The notes beneath the pieces are model-generated. The model saw nothing but the letters and a program-made list of their open reading frames with translations, searched no databases and was not told the origin of the DNA. A stretch of 43,464 bases of DNA, taken from contig JAFWVQ010000050.1 in assembly GCA_017523925.1 (NCBI GenBank), positions 1 through 43,464 of the forward strand, read 5' to 3'. The stretch's first letter is position 1. Every line of letters begins with the position of its first letter. The stretch is from Clostridia bacterium. Its GTDB lineage: Bacteria; Bacillota; Clostridia; Christensenellales; CAG-138. Below are positions 17,591 to 26,012 of the stretch, one piece after another. Made by a program: the position numbers and the translations under genes.

Positions 17591-17935
17591 TTAAAAAAGC
17601 AGCGCTTTAAGCTTATTCCCGTATCCGGTTTTTATCACTGAAACAGCTGAGTAGTACCTGCTCCGGAGATAGTACCATTGCGTTTCGCTATCATAGACAT
17701 ATCCCCTGTAACGGAACGGCTGATCCTCTCCCAATGAAGTTGCCAATGAACCCGTAGTTGAGATAAGCTTACCCCAACTGTCATAGGTATATTCTACCAT
17801 AGTGCTCTTGTTGCCGTCAATTAGTTTTACAATATCGCGCTGCGCGTTGCGGAGATAATAGTAGGTGGTATAGCTGCTGCCGCCGTTTTCGGAGTAGTCG
17901 ACGGCGATGACCTTGCCTTGGGCTTTATGCTCCCT
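17591..17935 (-). pseudogene. Truncated 3' end of an Rhs-family gene
   Basis: Open Rhs/YD sequence runs from about 17925 (AQGKVIAVDYSE) through YYYLRNAQRDIVKLIDGN and VEYTYDSWGKLIS to the core terminus PFRYRGYVYD and YYLRSRYY, then only about 16 further residues before TAA at 17591. Normal Rhs proteins exceed 1000 residues and have a toxin domain after RSRYY. Both the long core and the toxin are gone. Upstream of 17925 the frame meets stops inside a cluster of small inverted repeats. The copy is clearly diverged from the module at 16807-17181, so it is not a recent duplicate. Confidence 0.75.
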
Positions 17936-18035
17936 GCTTTGGGAGTTATGTTCCTTTCTTTGCGGAACAGGGCCCGCTCAGCGGCGTTTCCAAGCGGCAA
18001 AACCGCTCCGCACGCAAGGCAAAACCGCTCCGAAT
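17936..18035. repeat. Cluster of small inverted and direct repeats at the Rhs deletion edge
   Basis: CTCCC-TGCTTT-GGGAG (about 17930-17945) and GTTCC-TTTCTTTGC-GGAAC (about 17950-17968) are adjacent small hairpins. GGCAAAACCGCTCCG occurs at 17996-18010 and again at 18018-18032. No gene is seen here; the region separates the Rhs remnant from the mscL promoter. Confidence 0.6.
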
Positions 18036-18058
18036 AGGCGGTATATTCTCAAGAACTA

Positions 18059-18087
18059 TTGAAATCGGAAAAAAAAAGGAGTATAGT
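18059..18087 (+). promoter_or_regulatory. Promoter of mscL
   Basis: TTGAAA (18059-18064), 17-base spacer, TATAGT (18082-18087). The very strong ribosome site AAAGGAGG follows just before the mscL ATG. Confidence 0.75.
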
Positions 18088-18116
18088 TATATTATACCGT
18101 AAAGGAGGTAGAAAAT

Positions 18117-18566
18117 ATGTGGAAAGAATTTAAGAAGTTCGCATTCAAGGGCAACGTCATGGACCTTGCAGTCGGTGTCATGATCGGCGGCGCTTTCGGT
18201 GCGATCGTAACCTCTTTGGTGAACGACATCTTCATGCCGCTCATCGGCCTCGTCTTCAAGGGCTCCGACCTCAACGAGAAGTACATCCTTCTCAAGGGCG
18301 TTGAAGGCGTTGACCTCGCGGGCAAGACCGCGACCGAAGCTGCTGAGCTCGGCGCAAACGTGCTTACCTACGGCAAGTTCATCGGCGCTATCATCAACTT
18401 CCTTCTGATCGCTCTGATCATCTTCTTCGTTGTTAAGGCTATCAACAAGGTAGTTAAGAAGGAAGAGCCCAAGCCCTCCCGCAAGTGCCCCTTCTGCAAG
18501 GGCGACATCGCGGACGACGCAACCCGCTGCCCCCACTGCACCAGCGAGCTTCCCGAGAATGCATAA
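18117..18566 (+). CDS. mscL: Large-conductance mechanosensitive channel MscL with C-terminal zinc ribbon
   Basis: Osmotic safety valve in the cytoplasmic membrane, 149 residues. The N-terminus WKEFKKFAFKGNVMDLAVGVMIGGAFG is split here as the amphipathic helix WKEFKKFAFKG and pore helix TM1 with its conserved Gly/Ala pattern; TM2 spans about residues 75-103. After the usual cytoplasmic helix the protein adds a zinc ribbon of two CxxC knuckles, CPFCKGD and CPHCTSE (about 121-144). Plain MscL proteins are about 130-150 residues with a coiled C-terminal bundle, which here appears replaced by the ribbon. Start chosen from AAAGGAGG at the ideal spacing. It is upstream of, and separate from, icd. 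Confidence 0.95.
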   Translation: MWKEFKKFAFKGNVMDLAVGVMIGGAFGAIVTSLVNDIFMPLIGLVFKGSDLNEKYILLKGVEGVDLAGKTATEAAELGANVLTYGKFIGAIINFLLIALIIFFVVKAINKVVKKEEPKPSRKCPFCKGDIADDATRCPHCTSELPENA

Positions 18567-18599
18567 TCGCGTTTTCAGCATAATTCAATAGATTATTAC

Positions 18600-18634
18600 T
18601 TTGGCGCATCGAGCCTTTTGCTTCGTGCGCCAAA
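18600..18634 (+). other. Stem-loop between mscL and icd
   Basis: TTTGGCGCA (18600-18608) pairs with TGCGCCAAA (18626-18634) over a 17-base loop. Only AT-rich sequence without a T-run follows, so it is at best a weak terminator. Confidence 0.5.
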
Positions 18635-18685
18635 TTGATAATAAATAAAAAAATTCAAGCAATCATCATCCTAAGGAGACCCACA

Positions 18686-19900
18686 ATGCAGAAGATTCAA
18701 ATGAAGACCCCCCTTGTAGAGATGGACGGCGACGAAATGACCAGGATCATCTGGAAGATGCTCAAGGACGAGCTCATTCTTCCCTTTGTCGATCTCAAGA
18801 CCGAGTACTACGACCTTGGCCTCGTTAAGAGGGATGAGACCGACGATCAGATCACCGTTGAAGCGGCCGAAGCCTGCAAGAAGTACGGCGTTGGCGTCAA
18901 GTGCGCCACCATCACCCCGAACGCTCAGCGCATGACCGAGTACAACCTCAAGAGGATGTATAAGAGCCCCAACGGCACCATCCGCGCCATTCTCGACGGC
19001 ACCGTTTTTAGAGCTCCCATCACCATGGACTGCCTCAAGCCCTCCGTTCGGAGCTGGAACAAGCCCATCACCATCGCACGTCACGCATACGGCGATATCT
19101 ACAAGTGCCAGGAATACCGCGTACCCGGCCCCGGCAGAGCCGAGATCAAGTTCACCGATGCAGAGGGCAACGTGACCTTCGATGAGACCGTGTTCGAGTT
19201 CAAGACCCCCGGCGTTCTTATGGGCACCTACAATAAGGACGACTCCATCGAGAGCTTCGCAAACGCCTGCTTCCAGTACGCTATCTCCACCAAGCAGGAT
19301 CTGTGGTTCTCCACCAAGGACACCATCTCCAAGAAGTACGATCACACCTTCAAGGATATCTTCCAGAGGATCTACGACGAGAAGTACAAGGCCGAATTCG
19401 AAAAGCTCGGTCTCGAGTATTTCTACACCCTGATCGACGATGCGGTCGCCCGCGTTATCCGCTCCAACGGCGGCTTCATCTGGGCGCTCAAGAACTACGA
19501 CGGCGACGTTATGAGCGACATGGTCGCAACCGCCTTCGGCAGCCTCGCGATGATGACCAGCGTTCTGGTTTCGCCCGACGGCAACTACGAGTACGAGGCG
19601 GCACACGGCACCGTTACCAAGCATTACTACAAGCACCTTGAGGGCGAGTCCACCTCCACCAACTCCATGGCCACCATCTTCGCATGGAGCGGCGCGCTTC
19701 GCAAGAGGGGTGAGCTGGACGAGATCCCCGAGCTGGTCGAATTCGCAAACAAGCTCGAGCAGGCCTCCCTTGAGACCATCGCCTCCGGCTTCATGACCAA
19801 GGACCTTGCGCTTCTTGCCGATATGGATAAGAAGACCGTCTGCACCACCGACGGCTTCATCAAGAAGATCCGCGAGAGGCTCGAGATGCTGCTTGCATAA
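18686..19900 (+). CDS. icd: NADP-dependent isocitrate dehydrogenase, eukaryotic-like (type II) subfamily
   Basis: Oxidative decarboxylation of isocitrate to 2-oxoglutarate with NADPH formation, in the cytoplasm. At 404 residues it matches the homodimeric type II enzymes. Recognisable blocks: VEMDGDEMTRIIW at the N-terminus, KCATITPN, KSPNGTIR, the RHAYGDIYK region binding substrate, DDAVARVIRSNGGF and AAHGTVTKHY near the C-terminus. The start at 18686 is preferred over an upstream in-frame ATG at 18635 because CTAAGGAGA lies directly before it and the added residues are not conserved in the family. It would supply 2-oxoglutarate for glutamate synthesis. It is followed 33 bp later by the SEC-C protein. 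Confidence 0.96.
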   Translation: MQKIQMKTPLVEMDGDEMTRIIWKMLKDELILPFVDLKTEYYDLGLVKRDETDDQITVEAAEACKKYGVGVKCATITPNAQRMTEYNLKRMYKSPNGTIRAILDGTVFRAPITMDCLKPSVRSWNKPITIARHAYGDIYKCQEYRVPGPGRAEIKFTDAEGNVTFDETVFEFKTPGVLMGTYNKDDSIESFANACFQYAISTKQDLWFSTKDTISKKYDHTFKDIFQRIYDEKYKAEFEKLGLEYFYTLIDDAVARVIRSNGGFIWALKNYDGDVMSDMVATAFGSLAMMTSVLVSPDGNYEYEAAHGTVTKHYYKHLEGESTSTNSMATIFAWSGALRKRGELDEIPELVEFANKLEQASLETIASGFMTKDLALLADMDKKTVCTTDGFIKKIRERLEMLLA

Positions 19901-19933
19901 GCCTCTTGTAAAATAAAAACTACGGAGATAACT

Positions 19934-20443
19934 ATGACTCTTATCGAGCAGTGGCGCAAGCTTGCCGAGGGCTCCGATGAGGATGCCGAGGTAAGAGCGT
20001 TCTGGAACAACTATTTTGCTTCGGAGACCGAGGCATATAAGACGATCCTTTCCGACACCTCGGTTCGCTACGAGGGCAAGGCGGGAGAGCTTGCCGCGCG
20101 CTTCAACATGAGCGAGGCGACCTTCGGCGGCTTCCTCGACGGCATAAACACCAGCCTCACCACCCCCCTTGATATCGATTCGATCGAGGCCGACACCGCG
20201 ATCGTGCTTGACATAGACTTAGAGAAGCTCTATTTCAACATGCATGAAGCGAAGGCCGACTGGCTGTACGAGCTCAAGGAGTGGAACGGCGTGCTCAGCG
20301 AGGAAAAGCGCAGGGAGATCACCAAGTCCTGGCGCGTTTCCAAGCAGTACGTCAACAAGGAGGCCAAGGTTGGCCCCAACGATCCCTGCCCCTGCGGGAG
20401 CGGAAAGAAGTATAAAAAGTGCTGCGGCAGATCCGCAGACTGA
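19934..20443 (+). CDS. SEC-C motif protein of unknown function
   Basis: 169 residues. The C-terminus carries the SEC-C zinc motif [19 protein letters not shown], as found at the end of SecA and in many small proteins. The rest is helical and acidic, beginning [20 protein letters not shown], with a central block around [16 protein letters not shown]. Similar proteins with an N-terminal helical domain and a C-terminal SEC-C are common in Clostridia, but I know of no assigned role. It is 33 bp after icd with a GGAG site and shares the terminator at 20470-20507, so it is probably cotranscribed with icd. Confidence 0.88.
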   Translation: MTLIEQWRKLAEGSDEDAEVRAFWNNYFASETEAYKTILSDTSVRYEGKAGELAARFNMSEATFGGFLDGINTSLTTPLDIDSIEADTAIVLDIDLEKLYFNMHEAKADWLYELKEWNGVLSEEKRREITKSWRVSKQYVNKEAKVGPNDPCPCGSGKKYKKCCGRSAD

Positions 20444-20469
20444 TAGGCTCTATTCAATAGTTCAGTGTT

Positions 20470-20507
20470 AGTCCTGCCATGCCGCAAGCTTGGCAGGACT
20501 TTTATTA
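20470..20507 (+). terminator. Intrinsic terminator after icd / SEC-C gene
   Basis: AGTCCTGCCA (20470-20479) pairs perfectly with TGGCAGGACT (20491-20500), followed by TTTATTATC. Confidence 0.82.
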
Positions 20508-20552
20508 TCACACTATTATAAAGAAGCGGATATATTCCGCTGAGGAGTTTTC

Positions 20553-21542
20553 TTGGCTATTTACTATTATAATTCGACAACGTTTGACGGCTATGCGAAC
20601 CTTGCGGCGGACGGGCTGTTTCTCGACACGCTGCAAAAGGGCGATATGCTGCTCTATACGTATGTCAACGAAAACGCCGTCATCATCGGCAGGAACCAAA
20701 ACGCCTGGCGCGAATGCAAGCTCATGGACATGGAGCGCGACGGCGTTCAGCTCGTTCGCAGGCATACCGGCGGCGGCGCCGTTTTCCACGACAAGGGCAA
20801 TCTCAATTTCTCCTTCATCACTTCGGAGAAGGATTACGATCAGCAGAGACAGTTTTCCGTGATCTTGAGCGCTCTTAGGAAGCTCGGACTCGAGCCGGAG
20901 CTTTCAGGCAGGAACGATATCCTGATCGACGGAAAGAAGGTCTCCGGAAACGCCTACGGGTTTTCGAAGGGAAACCGCGCGCATCACGGCACCCTGCTCG
21001 TGAACTCGGACCTTACAAGGCTTGGAAACTATCTCAACGTTTCCAAGGAAAAGCTGATAGCGAAGGGCGTTGAGAGCGTTCGCTCGAGGGTATGCAATAT
21101 TGCGGACATCGTGCCCGGGCTCGATGTGGATACGGTTCGTAAGCTGCTCGTAGAGAGCTTCATCGAGGAATATGGTGAGGCGGAGGATTATCCCGTCAGC
21201 GATACCGTGCTTTCAAACATCGAGTACCGCACGCAGCAGCAGATCTCCTGGGAATGGCGCTTCGGCAAAACGCCCGAATGCGCGAGCGCTCATGAGCATC
21301 GCTTCTCCTTCGGCGAGGTGCAGATGCATTTCACCATCAAAAACGGCAGGATCTCCAAGCTGATGCTGTTTTCGGATTCGATCGACACCTCGCTCGTTTC
21401 GCAGCTTTCAGCCGTGCTCAAGGGCTGCCGGGCGGAGCGCGGCGCTCTCAGCAACGCTATCATGAGCATCGACAACAAGGCGGCTGCGGAGGAGATAATC
21501 GAATACCTCGAGGAGCGCGGTCAGCTCTCCAACCCGGAATGA
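20553..21542 (+). CDS. lplA: Lipoate-protein ligase A
   Basis: ATP-dependent transfer of free lipoate to lipoyl domains, cytoplasmic, 329 residues. Catalytic landmarks: VIIGRNQNAW, the RRHTGGGAVFHD lipoate/ATP loop, NLNFSF, and the lysine in DGKKVSGNAYG. The second, smaller C-terminal domain (from about 240) contains WEWRFGKTPE as in full-length LplA. The start is TTG at 20553, read from TGAGGAG eight bases upstream; there is no better ATG. No lipoylated enzyme or glycine-cleavage gene lies in the window, so the target cannot be told from context. Confidence 0.93.
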   Translation: MAIYYYNSTTFDGYANLAADGLFLDTLQKGDMLLYTYVNENAVIIGRNQNAWRECKLMDMERDGVQLVRRHTGGGAVFHDKGNLNFSFITSEKDYDQQRQFSVILSALRKLGLEPELSGRNDILIDGKKVSGNAYGFSKGNRAHHGTLLVNSDLTRLGNYLNVSKEKLIAKGVESVRSRVCNIADIVPGLDVDTVRKLLVESFIEEYGEAEDYPVSDTVLSNIEYRTQQQISWEWRFGKTPECASAHEHRFSFGEVQMHFTIKNGRISKLMLFSDSIDTSLVSQLSAVLKGCRAERGALSNAIMSIDNKAAAEEIIEYLEERGQLSNPE

Positions 21543-21654
21543 TGCGTTTTCACGCGCTGTTCGCGGGTCCGGCCTCGTGCCGATATCCGTCATTTTGATG
21601 CATACGATCATTACGTTTCACATGCAAATTCGTGGGTCATAACCCGATAATAAA

Positions 21655-21695
21655 ACGAAAAGGTAAGCGCAGCGGCGATGCCTTTTTGTCTTTTT
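21655..21695 (+). terminator. Probable terminator after lplA
   Basis: AAAAGG (about 21657) can pair with CCTTTT before TTTGTCTTTTT (about 21680-21695); the inner part (GCGCAGCGGC) pairs imperfectly. The remaining 270-bp gap holds the lon promoter. Confidence 0.5.
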
Positions 21696-21741
21696 GGTGG
21701 CATTGTTTCGCAAAAGTTCCTCAAAAGTCATAATTTGCGTG

Positions 21742-21770
21742 TTGAGAAAAATCGAATTTTGAGTTATAAT
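21742..21770 (+). promoter_or_regulatory. Promoter of lon
   Basis: TTGAGA (21742-21747), 17-base spacer, TATAAT (21765-21770). No CIRCE or other heat-shock operator was seen. Confidence 0.8.
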
Positions 21771-21839
21771 CTATTCACAATGTAAGCGGGAGCAGCAGCT
21801 TCCGCTCCTTGAATGATTGCACGAAAGCGAGGAGAACAT

Positions 21840-24212
21840 ATGAATGTTTCCGTTTATGAGAATATCCCTGTAATACCGCTCAGAGGGCTCGTTGTGCTTC
21901 CCTATTCCGCGATCAGCTTCGACGTTGGAAGGGAGAAGAGCGTGCTTGCGGCAAGGGCAGCAGGCAGCAGCGGCGGGCTTGTTATGCTTGCGGCACAGCA
22001 TGACTCCAAGCGTATAGACGTTGACCCCTTCGACATCCACACCTACGGCTGCCTTTGCCGTATAAAGAATATCGAGAAGCTCGACGGCGGTTCGCTGCGC
22101 CTGCTCGTTTCGGGGCAGAGCCGCGCCAAGATCGTTGAATTCAAGGAGGGCGGCGAGTTCCTCCGTGCGGACGTAGAATGCTATGAAAACGAGGAGCCGA
22201 GTGCAGCCGAGTCCGCCTCCGAGCTGAGGAGCATGATCGAGGAAAGATGCGCGCAGTACGTTGAATCCATCGGCAACAACCAGCTCAAGACCACGCTTGC
22301 CTTCATCGGCAGAAGCTCGAACGACGTTGAGTTCGCCTACCGCGTTGCAAACGTATTCCTGCTCGAAACGGCCGACCGCCAGGCAATACTCGAGGCGGAG
22401 ACCTACACCGAGCGGGCGATAGCGCTTGTGAATATGCTCAAGCGCGAGGAGGAGGTCATCAAGATCAAGCAGCTCATTGACGAGAACGTCAAGGAGCAGA
22501 TCGACCGCAACCAGCGCGAATACTATCTGCGCGAGCAGATGAAGGCGGTCAAGAAGGAGCTTGGTGAGGACGAGCAGTCCGAAGCCGAGGATTTCCGGCG
22601 CAGGCTCGACGAGCGCACATTCCCGGACGAGATCCGAAAGAAGCTCGAAAAGGAAATCGAGCGCTTCGCTCTGCTTCCGGCAAGCTCACACGAAACGCCC
22701 TCCATGCGCACCTATATCGACACGCTTCTCAGCCTTCCCTACACCGAGATGAGCGAGGACGATCTTGATATCGACCACGCAAGGCAGGTGCTCGACGAGG
22801 ATCATTACGGGCTTGAGAAGGTCAAGGAAAGGATACTCGAATTCATCGCCGTTGCAAGGCTCACCGGCAAGGTCAACGGCCAGATAATCTGCTTCGTCGG
22901 CCCTCCGGGCGTCGGCAAGACCTCCGTTTCCTCCTCCATCGCAAGGGCGCTCGGCAGGAAGTTCGTTCGCATGAGCCTTGGCGGCATCCACGATGAGGCG
23001 GAGATACGCGGCCACAGGCGCACCTATATCGGCGCAATGCCGGGCCGCATAATCGCAGCGATGCGCCAGGCGCAGACCGTGAACCCCGTGCTGCTCTTCG
23101 ATGAGATAGACAAGCTTGGCGCAGATTCCTTCCACGGCGACCCCGCCGCCGCGATGCTCGAGGTTCTCGACAGCGCGCAGAATTCTGAATTCCGCGATCA
23201 CTTTCTCGAGATGCCCTACGATCTTTCGAAGGTGCTTTTCATCACCACCGCGAACGACAAGGCCGGCATCCCCCGCCCCCTGCTCGACCGCATGGAGATC
23301 ATCGAGGTGCCGAGCTATCTTGCGAGCGAGAAGGTGGAGATCGCCAATCGACACCTCGTTCCGAGACAGCTTGACAAGCACGGCTTCAAGCGCAGCATGC
23401 TGAGCATCCCGAAGGAGAGCCTTGCGGAGATCGTCAACTGCTACACGCGCGAGTCGGGCGTTCGAAACCTCGAGAGGCGCATAGCCGCCGTCTGCCGCAA
23501 GGCCGCAGTGGAGATCGCGGGCGGCAAAAAGCGCATAAACGTTACGAAAAAGAAGCTCGAGGAGTACCTCGGCACCCCGGTTTATTCCTACGACCTTGCC
23601 GATGCGGAGCCGCAGGTGGGTCTGGTGAACGGGCTTGCGTGGACGAGCATGGGCGGCGAGATGCTGACCGTTGAGGCTGCGATCCTGCCCGGCACCGGCA
23701 AGCTGCAGCTAACGGGTCAGCTCGGAAACGTTATGCAGGAGAGCGCTCAGGCGGCGATCACCTGCATCAGGGAGCGCGCCGCTCTGCTGAACATTCCCGA
23801 CGATTTCTACGGCAAAACGGATATCCACGTGCATCTGCCCGAGGGCGCGGTACCCAAGGACGGCCCCTCTGCAGGCATAACGCTGTTCACCGCCGTGACG
23901 AGCGCGCTGACGGGCATCCCCGTTCGCGCAAGGCTTGCTATGACGGGCGAGATCACGCTTCGCGGCCGCGTGCTGCCTATCGGCGGCCTTCGGGAGAAGC
24001 TGCTTGCGGCGCTGCGTGCCGGCGTGGACACCGTGCTCGTGCCCGAAAAGAACCGCAAGGACGTGCGCGACGTGCCGAGCGATATAGTTGACGCGCTGAA
24101 CATCATCTACGTTGAAACGGCCGACGACGTTTTAAAGCACGCGCTTACGAAGCTTCCCGAAAAGCGCATCGTGATACCCGCCGCCGCCGTTTCCGCAGGG
24201 GCTCCGGCATAA
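21840..24212 (+). CDS. lon: ATP-dependent protease La (Lon)
   Basis: Cytoplasmic AAA+ serine protease for damaged and regulatory proteins, 790 residues, full length for LonA. N-terminal LAN domain begins [14 protein letters not shown]. Walker [10 protein letters not shown] has Lys360; Walker B region [11 protein letters not shown]; the sensor and arginine regions follow ([15 protein letters not shown]). The protease domain has the Ser677-Lys720 dyad in KDGPSAG and [11 protein letters not shown], spaced 43 apart as in E. coli (679/722). The ATG at 21840 is chosen because GCGAGGAGA lies just upstream; an in-frame ATG at 21813 lacks such a site. It is monocistronic with its own promoter. Confidence 0.97.
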   Translation: MNVSVYENIPVIPLRGLVVLPYSAISFDVGREKSVLAARAAGSSGGLVMLAAQHDSKRIDVDPFDIHTYGCLCRIKNIEKLDGGSLRLLVSGQSRAKIVEFKEGGEFLRADVECYENEEPSAAESASELRSMIEERCAQYVESIGNNQLKTTLAFIGRSSNDVEFAYRVANVFLLETADRQAILEAETYTERAIALVNMLKREEEVIKIKQLIDENVKEQIDRNQREYYLREQMKAVKKELGEDEQSEAEDFRRRLDERTFPDEIRKKLEKEIERFALLPASSHETPSMRTYIDTLLSLPYTEMSEDDLDIDHARQVLDEDHYGLEKVKERILEFIAVARLTGKVNGQIICFVGPPGVGKTSVSSSIARALGRKFVRMSLGGIHDEAEIRGHRRTYIGAMPGRIIAAMRQAQTVNPVLLFDEIDKLGADSFHGDPAAAMLEVLDSAQNSEFRDHFLEMPYDLSKVLFITTANDKAGIPRPLLDRMEIIEVPSYLASEKVEIANRHLVPRQLDKHGFKRSMLSIPKESLAEIVNCYTRESGVRNLERRIAAVCRKAAVEIAGGKKRINVTKKKLEEYLGTPVYSYDLADAEPQVGLVNGLAWTSMGGEMLTVEAAILPGTGKLQLTGQLGNVMQESAQAAITCIRERAALLNIPDDFYGKTDIHVHLPEGAVPKDGPSAGITLFTAVTSALTGIPVRARLAMTGEITLRGRVLPIGGLREKLLAALRAGVDTVLVPEKNRKDVRDVPSDIVDALNIIYVETADDVLKHALTKLPEKRIVIPAAAVSAGAPA

Positions 24213-24349
24213 GCGCCCTCGCCCTTGAAGCGCAATTTACCAAAGTTGACCAAATAAGGGAAAAACAACCCGAATAAGCCCTTCGTGATCGAGCAAACTA
24301 AGAGCGCAGGCCAAGCTTGCCTGCAAAACTCATCACGGAGGGCATTATT

Positions 24350-24739
24350 ATGCAAAATCGCAACGGCAATCAGGGCTCGAACGGCTTTTGGGGCGGCGCA
24401 CCTTCCGGCACCGGCATGAACGGCGCACAGCAGGGCGGCTCGCAGCAGAGCGGCGGCAGTCAGTACGGCGCACAGCAGCACGGCTCCGGCACGGGCTGCA
24501 GCGGCTGCTTCACCGGCAGCTCCCGCTGGAACACCGAGGCCGCATCGGGTCCGATCGACACGAAGGATCTTTCCATCATCCAGGATGAAATGCATTCCGA
24601 GGCGCTTCTCTATAAGAAGTGCACGGTCTACGCGGATTACTTTACCGATCCGCAGCTCAAGAACGTTGCAAGGACCGCCGCCGAGCATCATCGCAGGCAT
24701 TTCGATTCGCTCAACGGCTATCTGAACTCATCGAAGTAA
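24350..24739 (+). CDS. Small coat-associated, ferritin-like helical protein (CotF-type partner)
   Basis: 129 residues from the ATG at 24350, with CACGGAGGG upstream. The N-terminal half is Gly/Gln/Ser/Asn-rich and disordered, with a CSGC pair near the centre. The C-terminal half is two predicted helices, DLSIIQDEMHSEALLYKKC and PQLKNVARTAAEHHRRHFD, resembling the helical hairpin of CotF/ferritin-like spore proteins. In sporeforming Clostridia such proteins are commonly paired with a CotF-domain gene, as here (17-bp gap). A role in the spore coat is inferred, not shown. No mother-cell sigma promoter was recognised upstream. Confidence 0.75.
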   Translation: MQNRNGNQGSNGFWGGAPSGTGMNGAQQGGSQQSGGSQYGAQQHGSGTGCSGCFTGSSRWNTEAASGPIDTKDLSIIQDEMHSEALLYKKCTVYADYFTDPQLKNVARTAAEHHRRHFDSLNGYLNSSK

Positions 24740-24756
24740 TGGGAGGAGAACGAAAT

Positions 24757-25032
24757 ATGCAGAATTCATCCATGACCGAGCAGGAGCTGCTCACCGACCT
24801 TCTTCATTCCGAGAGAGCGGCAGTGAAGCAGTATGCCGAAAACTGCACCGAATCGGGCTGCATGAACCTTCGCAGCCTGCTCATCAACTGCATGAGCGAG
24901 GTTTCCGAGGATCAGTTTGCGGTGTTCGAGCAGATGAGGCAGCGCAACCTCTACAAGACCACGCCCGCGCAGCAGCAGGAGATTCAGACGGCGAAGCAGG
25001 ATATGAGCCAGCTTCGTCAGCAGACCTGGTAA
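24757..25032 (+). CDS. CotF-domain spore coat-like protein
   Basis: 91 residues, helical: MTEQELLTDLLHSERAAVKQ, split by a Cys pair (NCTESGC), then NLRSLLINCMSEVSEDQ and a Gln-rich end. This matches the spore coat protein F pattern of small proteins made of two long helices. The ribosome site GGGAGGAG precedes the ATG at 24757. It is the second gene of a two-gene unit ending at the terminator at 25060-25088. Its presence supports, but does not prove, that the organism belongs to a sporeforming lineage. Confidence 0.8.
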   Translation: MQNSSMTEQELLTDLLHSERAAVKQYAENCTESGCMNLRSLLINCMSEVSEDQFAVFEQMRQRNLYKTTPAQQQEIQTAKQDMSQLRQQTW

Positions 25033-25059
25033 GCTTCGCGCGGGAATCTGCGCAGGAAT

Positions 25060-25088
25060 CGGCGGGATCACCGCCGTTTCTTTTTTTG
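25060..25088 (+). terminator. Intrinsic terminator of the coat-protein pair
   Basis: CGGCGG-GATCA-CCGCCG (25060-25076) followed by TTTCTTTTTTT. Confidence 0.85.
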
Positions 25089-25179
25089 GCAACGGATCGG
25101 CATTCTGTCGGGCGGTGTGCGATTTGGCGGCAAAACGGCGGAAAACAGCGGCAAAACGGCACCAAAACTGCGGGAAAAG

Positions 25180-25208
25180 TTGTGCAGTTCAAGCGGGTAT
25201 GCTATAAT
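25180..25208 (+). promoter_or_regulatory. Promoter of the Crp/Fnr-type regulator
   Basis: TTGTGC (25180-25185), 17-base spacer, TATAAT (25203-25208). Upstream, CGGCAAAACGGC occurs twice (about 25127-25161). Confidence 0.7.
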
Positions 25209-25258
25209 GAAAGCGATATCAACGCAAGGCAAAGCGCCGAGCATGCAAGGAGTGCAGT

Positions 25259-25918
25259 ATGATCCCGGTTTCCGAGTTTTTCCCGATATGGAATTCCCTC
25301 ACGGCCGCGCAGAAGCAGCGGCTTGAAGCTGCCGCAGTTAAAAAGCACGCGCCGGGCGGCACGATCCTTCACCGCGGAAGCGATGAATGCTCGGGGCTCG
25401 TGCTGATTTCATCGGGGCAGCTTCGCGTTTACACGACCTCGGACGACGGCCGCGAGATAACGCTATACCGCCTTCTTGAGCGCGACATCTGCCTGTTTTC
25501 CGCCGCCTGCATGATGAGCGGCATCCAATTCGAGCTTCAGGTATCCGCCGAACGCGACACGGAGTTTTGGCTCGTTTCGCCCGAGGTCTACAGCGCACTT
25601 ATGAAGGAAAGCGCGCCTATCGCGAACTTTACGAACAGCATAATCGCCTCGCGCTTCACCGAGGTGATGTGGCTTATGGATCAGCTTCTTTGGAAGCGCA
25701 TGGATCAGCGTATAGCAAAGTTTCTGCTTGAGGAAGCCGCGCTGAATGATTCAATGACGCTCAAGCTCACGCACGAGGCGATAGCAAACCATCTCGGCAC
25801 CGCGCGCGAGGTGGTCACAAGAATGCTCAAGTATTTTCAGAGCGAGGGCGCGGTGAAGCTTTCAAGGGGCGCAATAGAAATACTCGATGCCGGAAGGCTC
25901 GAGAGAATATCGGACTGA
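25259..25918 (+). CDS. Crp/Fnr-family transcriptional regulator
   Basis: 219 residues: N-terminal cyclic-nucleotide-type beta roll (about 20-115, with SSGQLRVYTTSDDGREI), long dimer helix, and C-terminal Crp-type winged helix with recognition helix in GTAREVVTRMLKYFQ. It lacks the four-Cys iron-sulfur pattern of E. coli FNR but has Cys in SDECSG and in RDICLFSAACM. That paired-Cys pattern is seen in many clostridial Crp/Fnr regulators of redox or nitrosative stress genes. AAGGAG precedes the ATG at 25259. It converges on the sulfur/redox cluster downstream, its most likely regulon, though that is inference. The ligand is unknown. Confidence 0.88.
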   Translation: MIPVSEFFPIWNSLTAAQKQRLEAAAVKKHAPGGTILHRGSDECSGLVLISSGQLRVYTTSDDGREITLYRLLERDICLFSAACMMSGIQFELQVSAERDTEFWLVSPEVYSALMKESAPIANFTNSIIASRFTEVMWLMDQLLWKRMDQRIAKFLLEEAALNDSMTLKLTHEAIANHLGTAREVVTRMLKYFQSEGAVKLSRGAIEILDAGRLERISD

Positions 25919-25931
25919 ATGACTGCAACAA

Positions 25932-25980
25932 AAACACCTGCCAATGCTATATATTCATTACGCACTGCAGGTGTTTCTAT
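25932..25980. terminator. Bidirectional terminator between the regulator and the Fe-S membrane protein gene
   Basis: AAACACCTGC (25932-25941) pairs perfectly with GCAGGTGTTT (25967-25976). A- and T-runs flank both sides, so it can stop transcripts from both convergent genes. Confidence 0.75.
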
Positions 25981-26012
25981 TCTATTGCACGCCGGTTTGG
26001 GTGGTATGTGTT

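Noticed and set aside
24306..24324. GCAGGC-CAAGCTT-GCCTGC hairpin before the coat-like genes as a terminator for lon
   Set aside because: The stem is only 6 bp and no T-tract follows; it is noted only as a possible minor structure.
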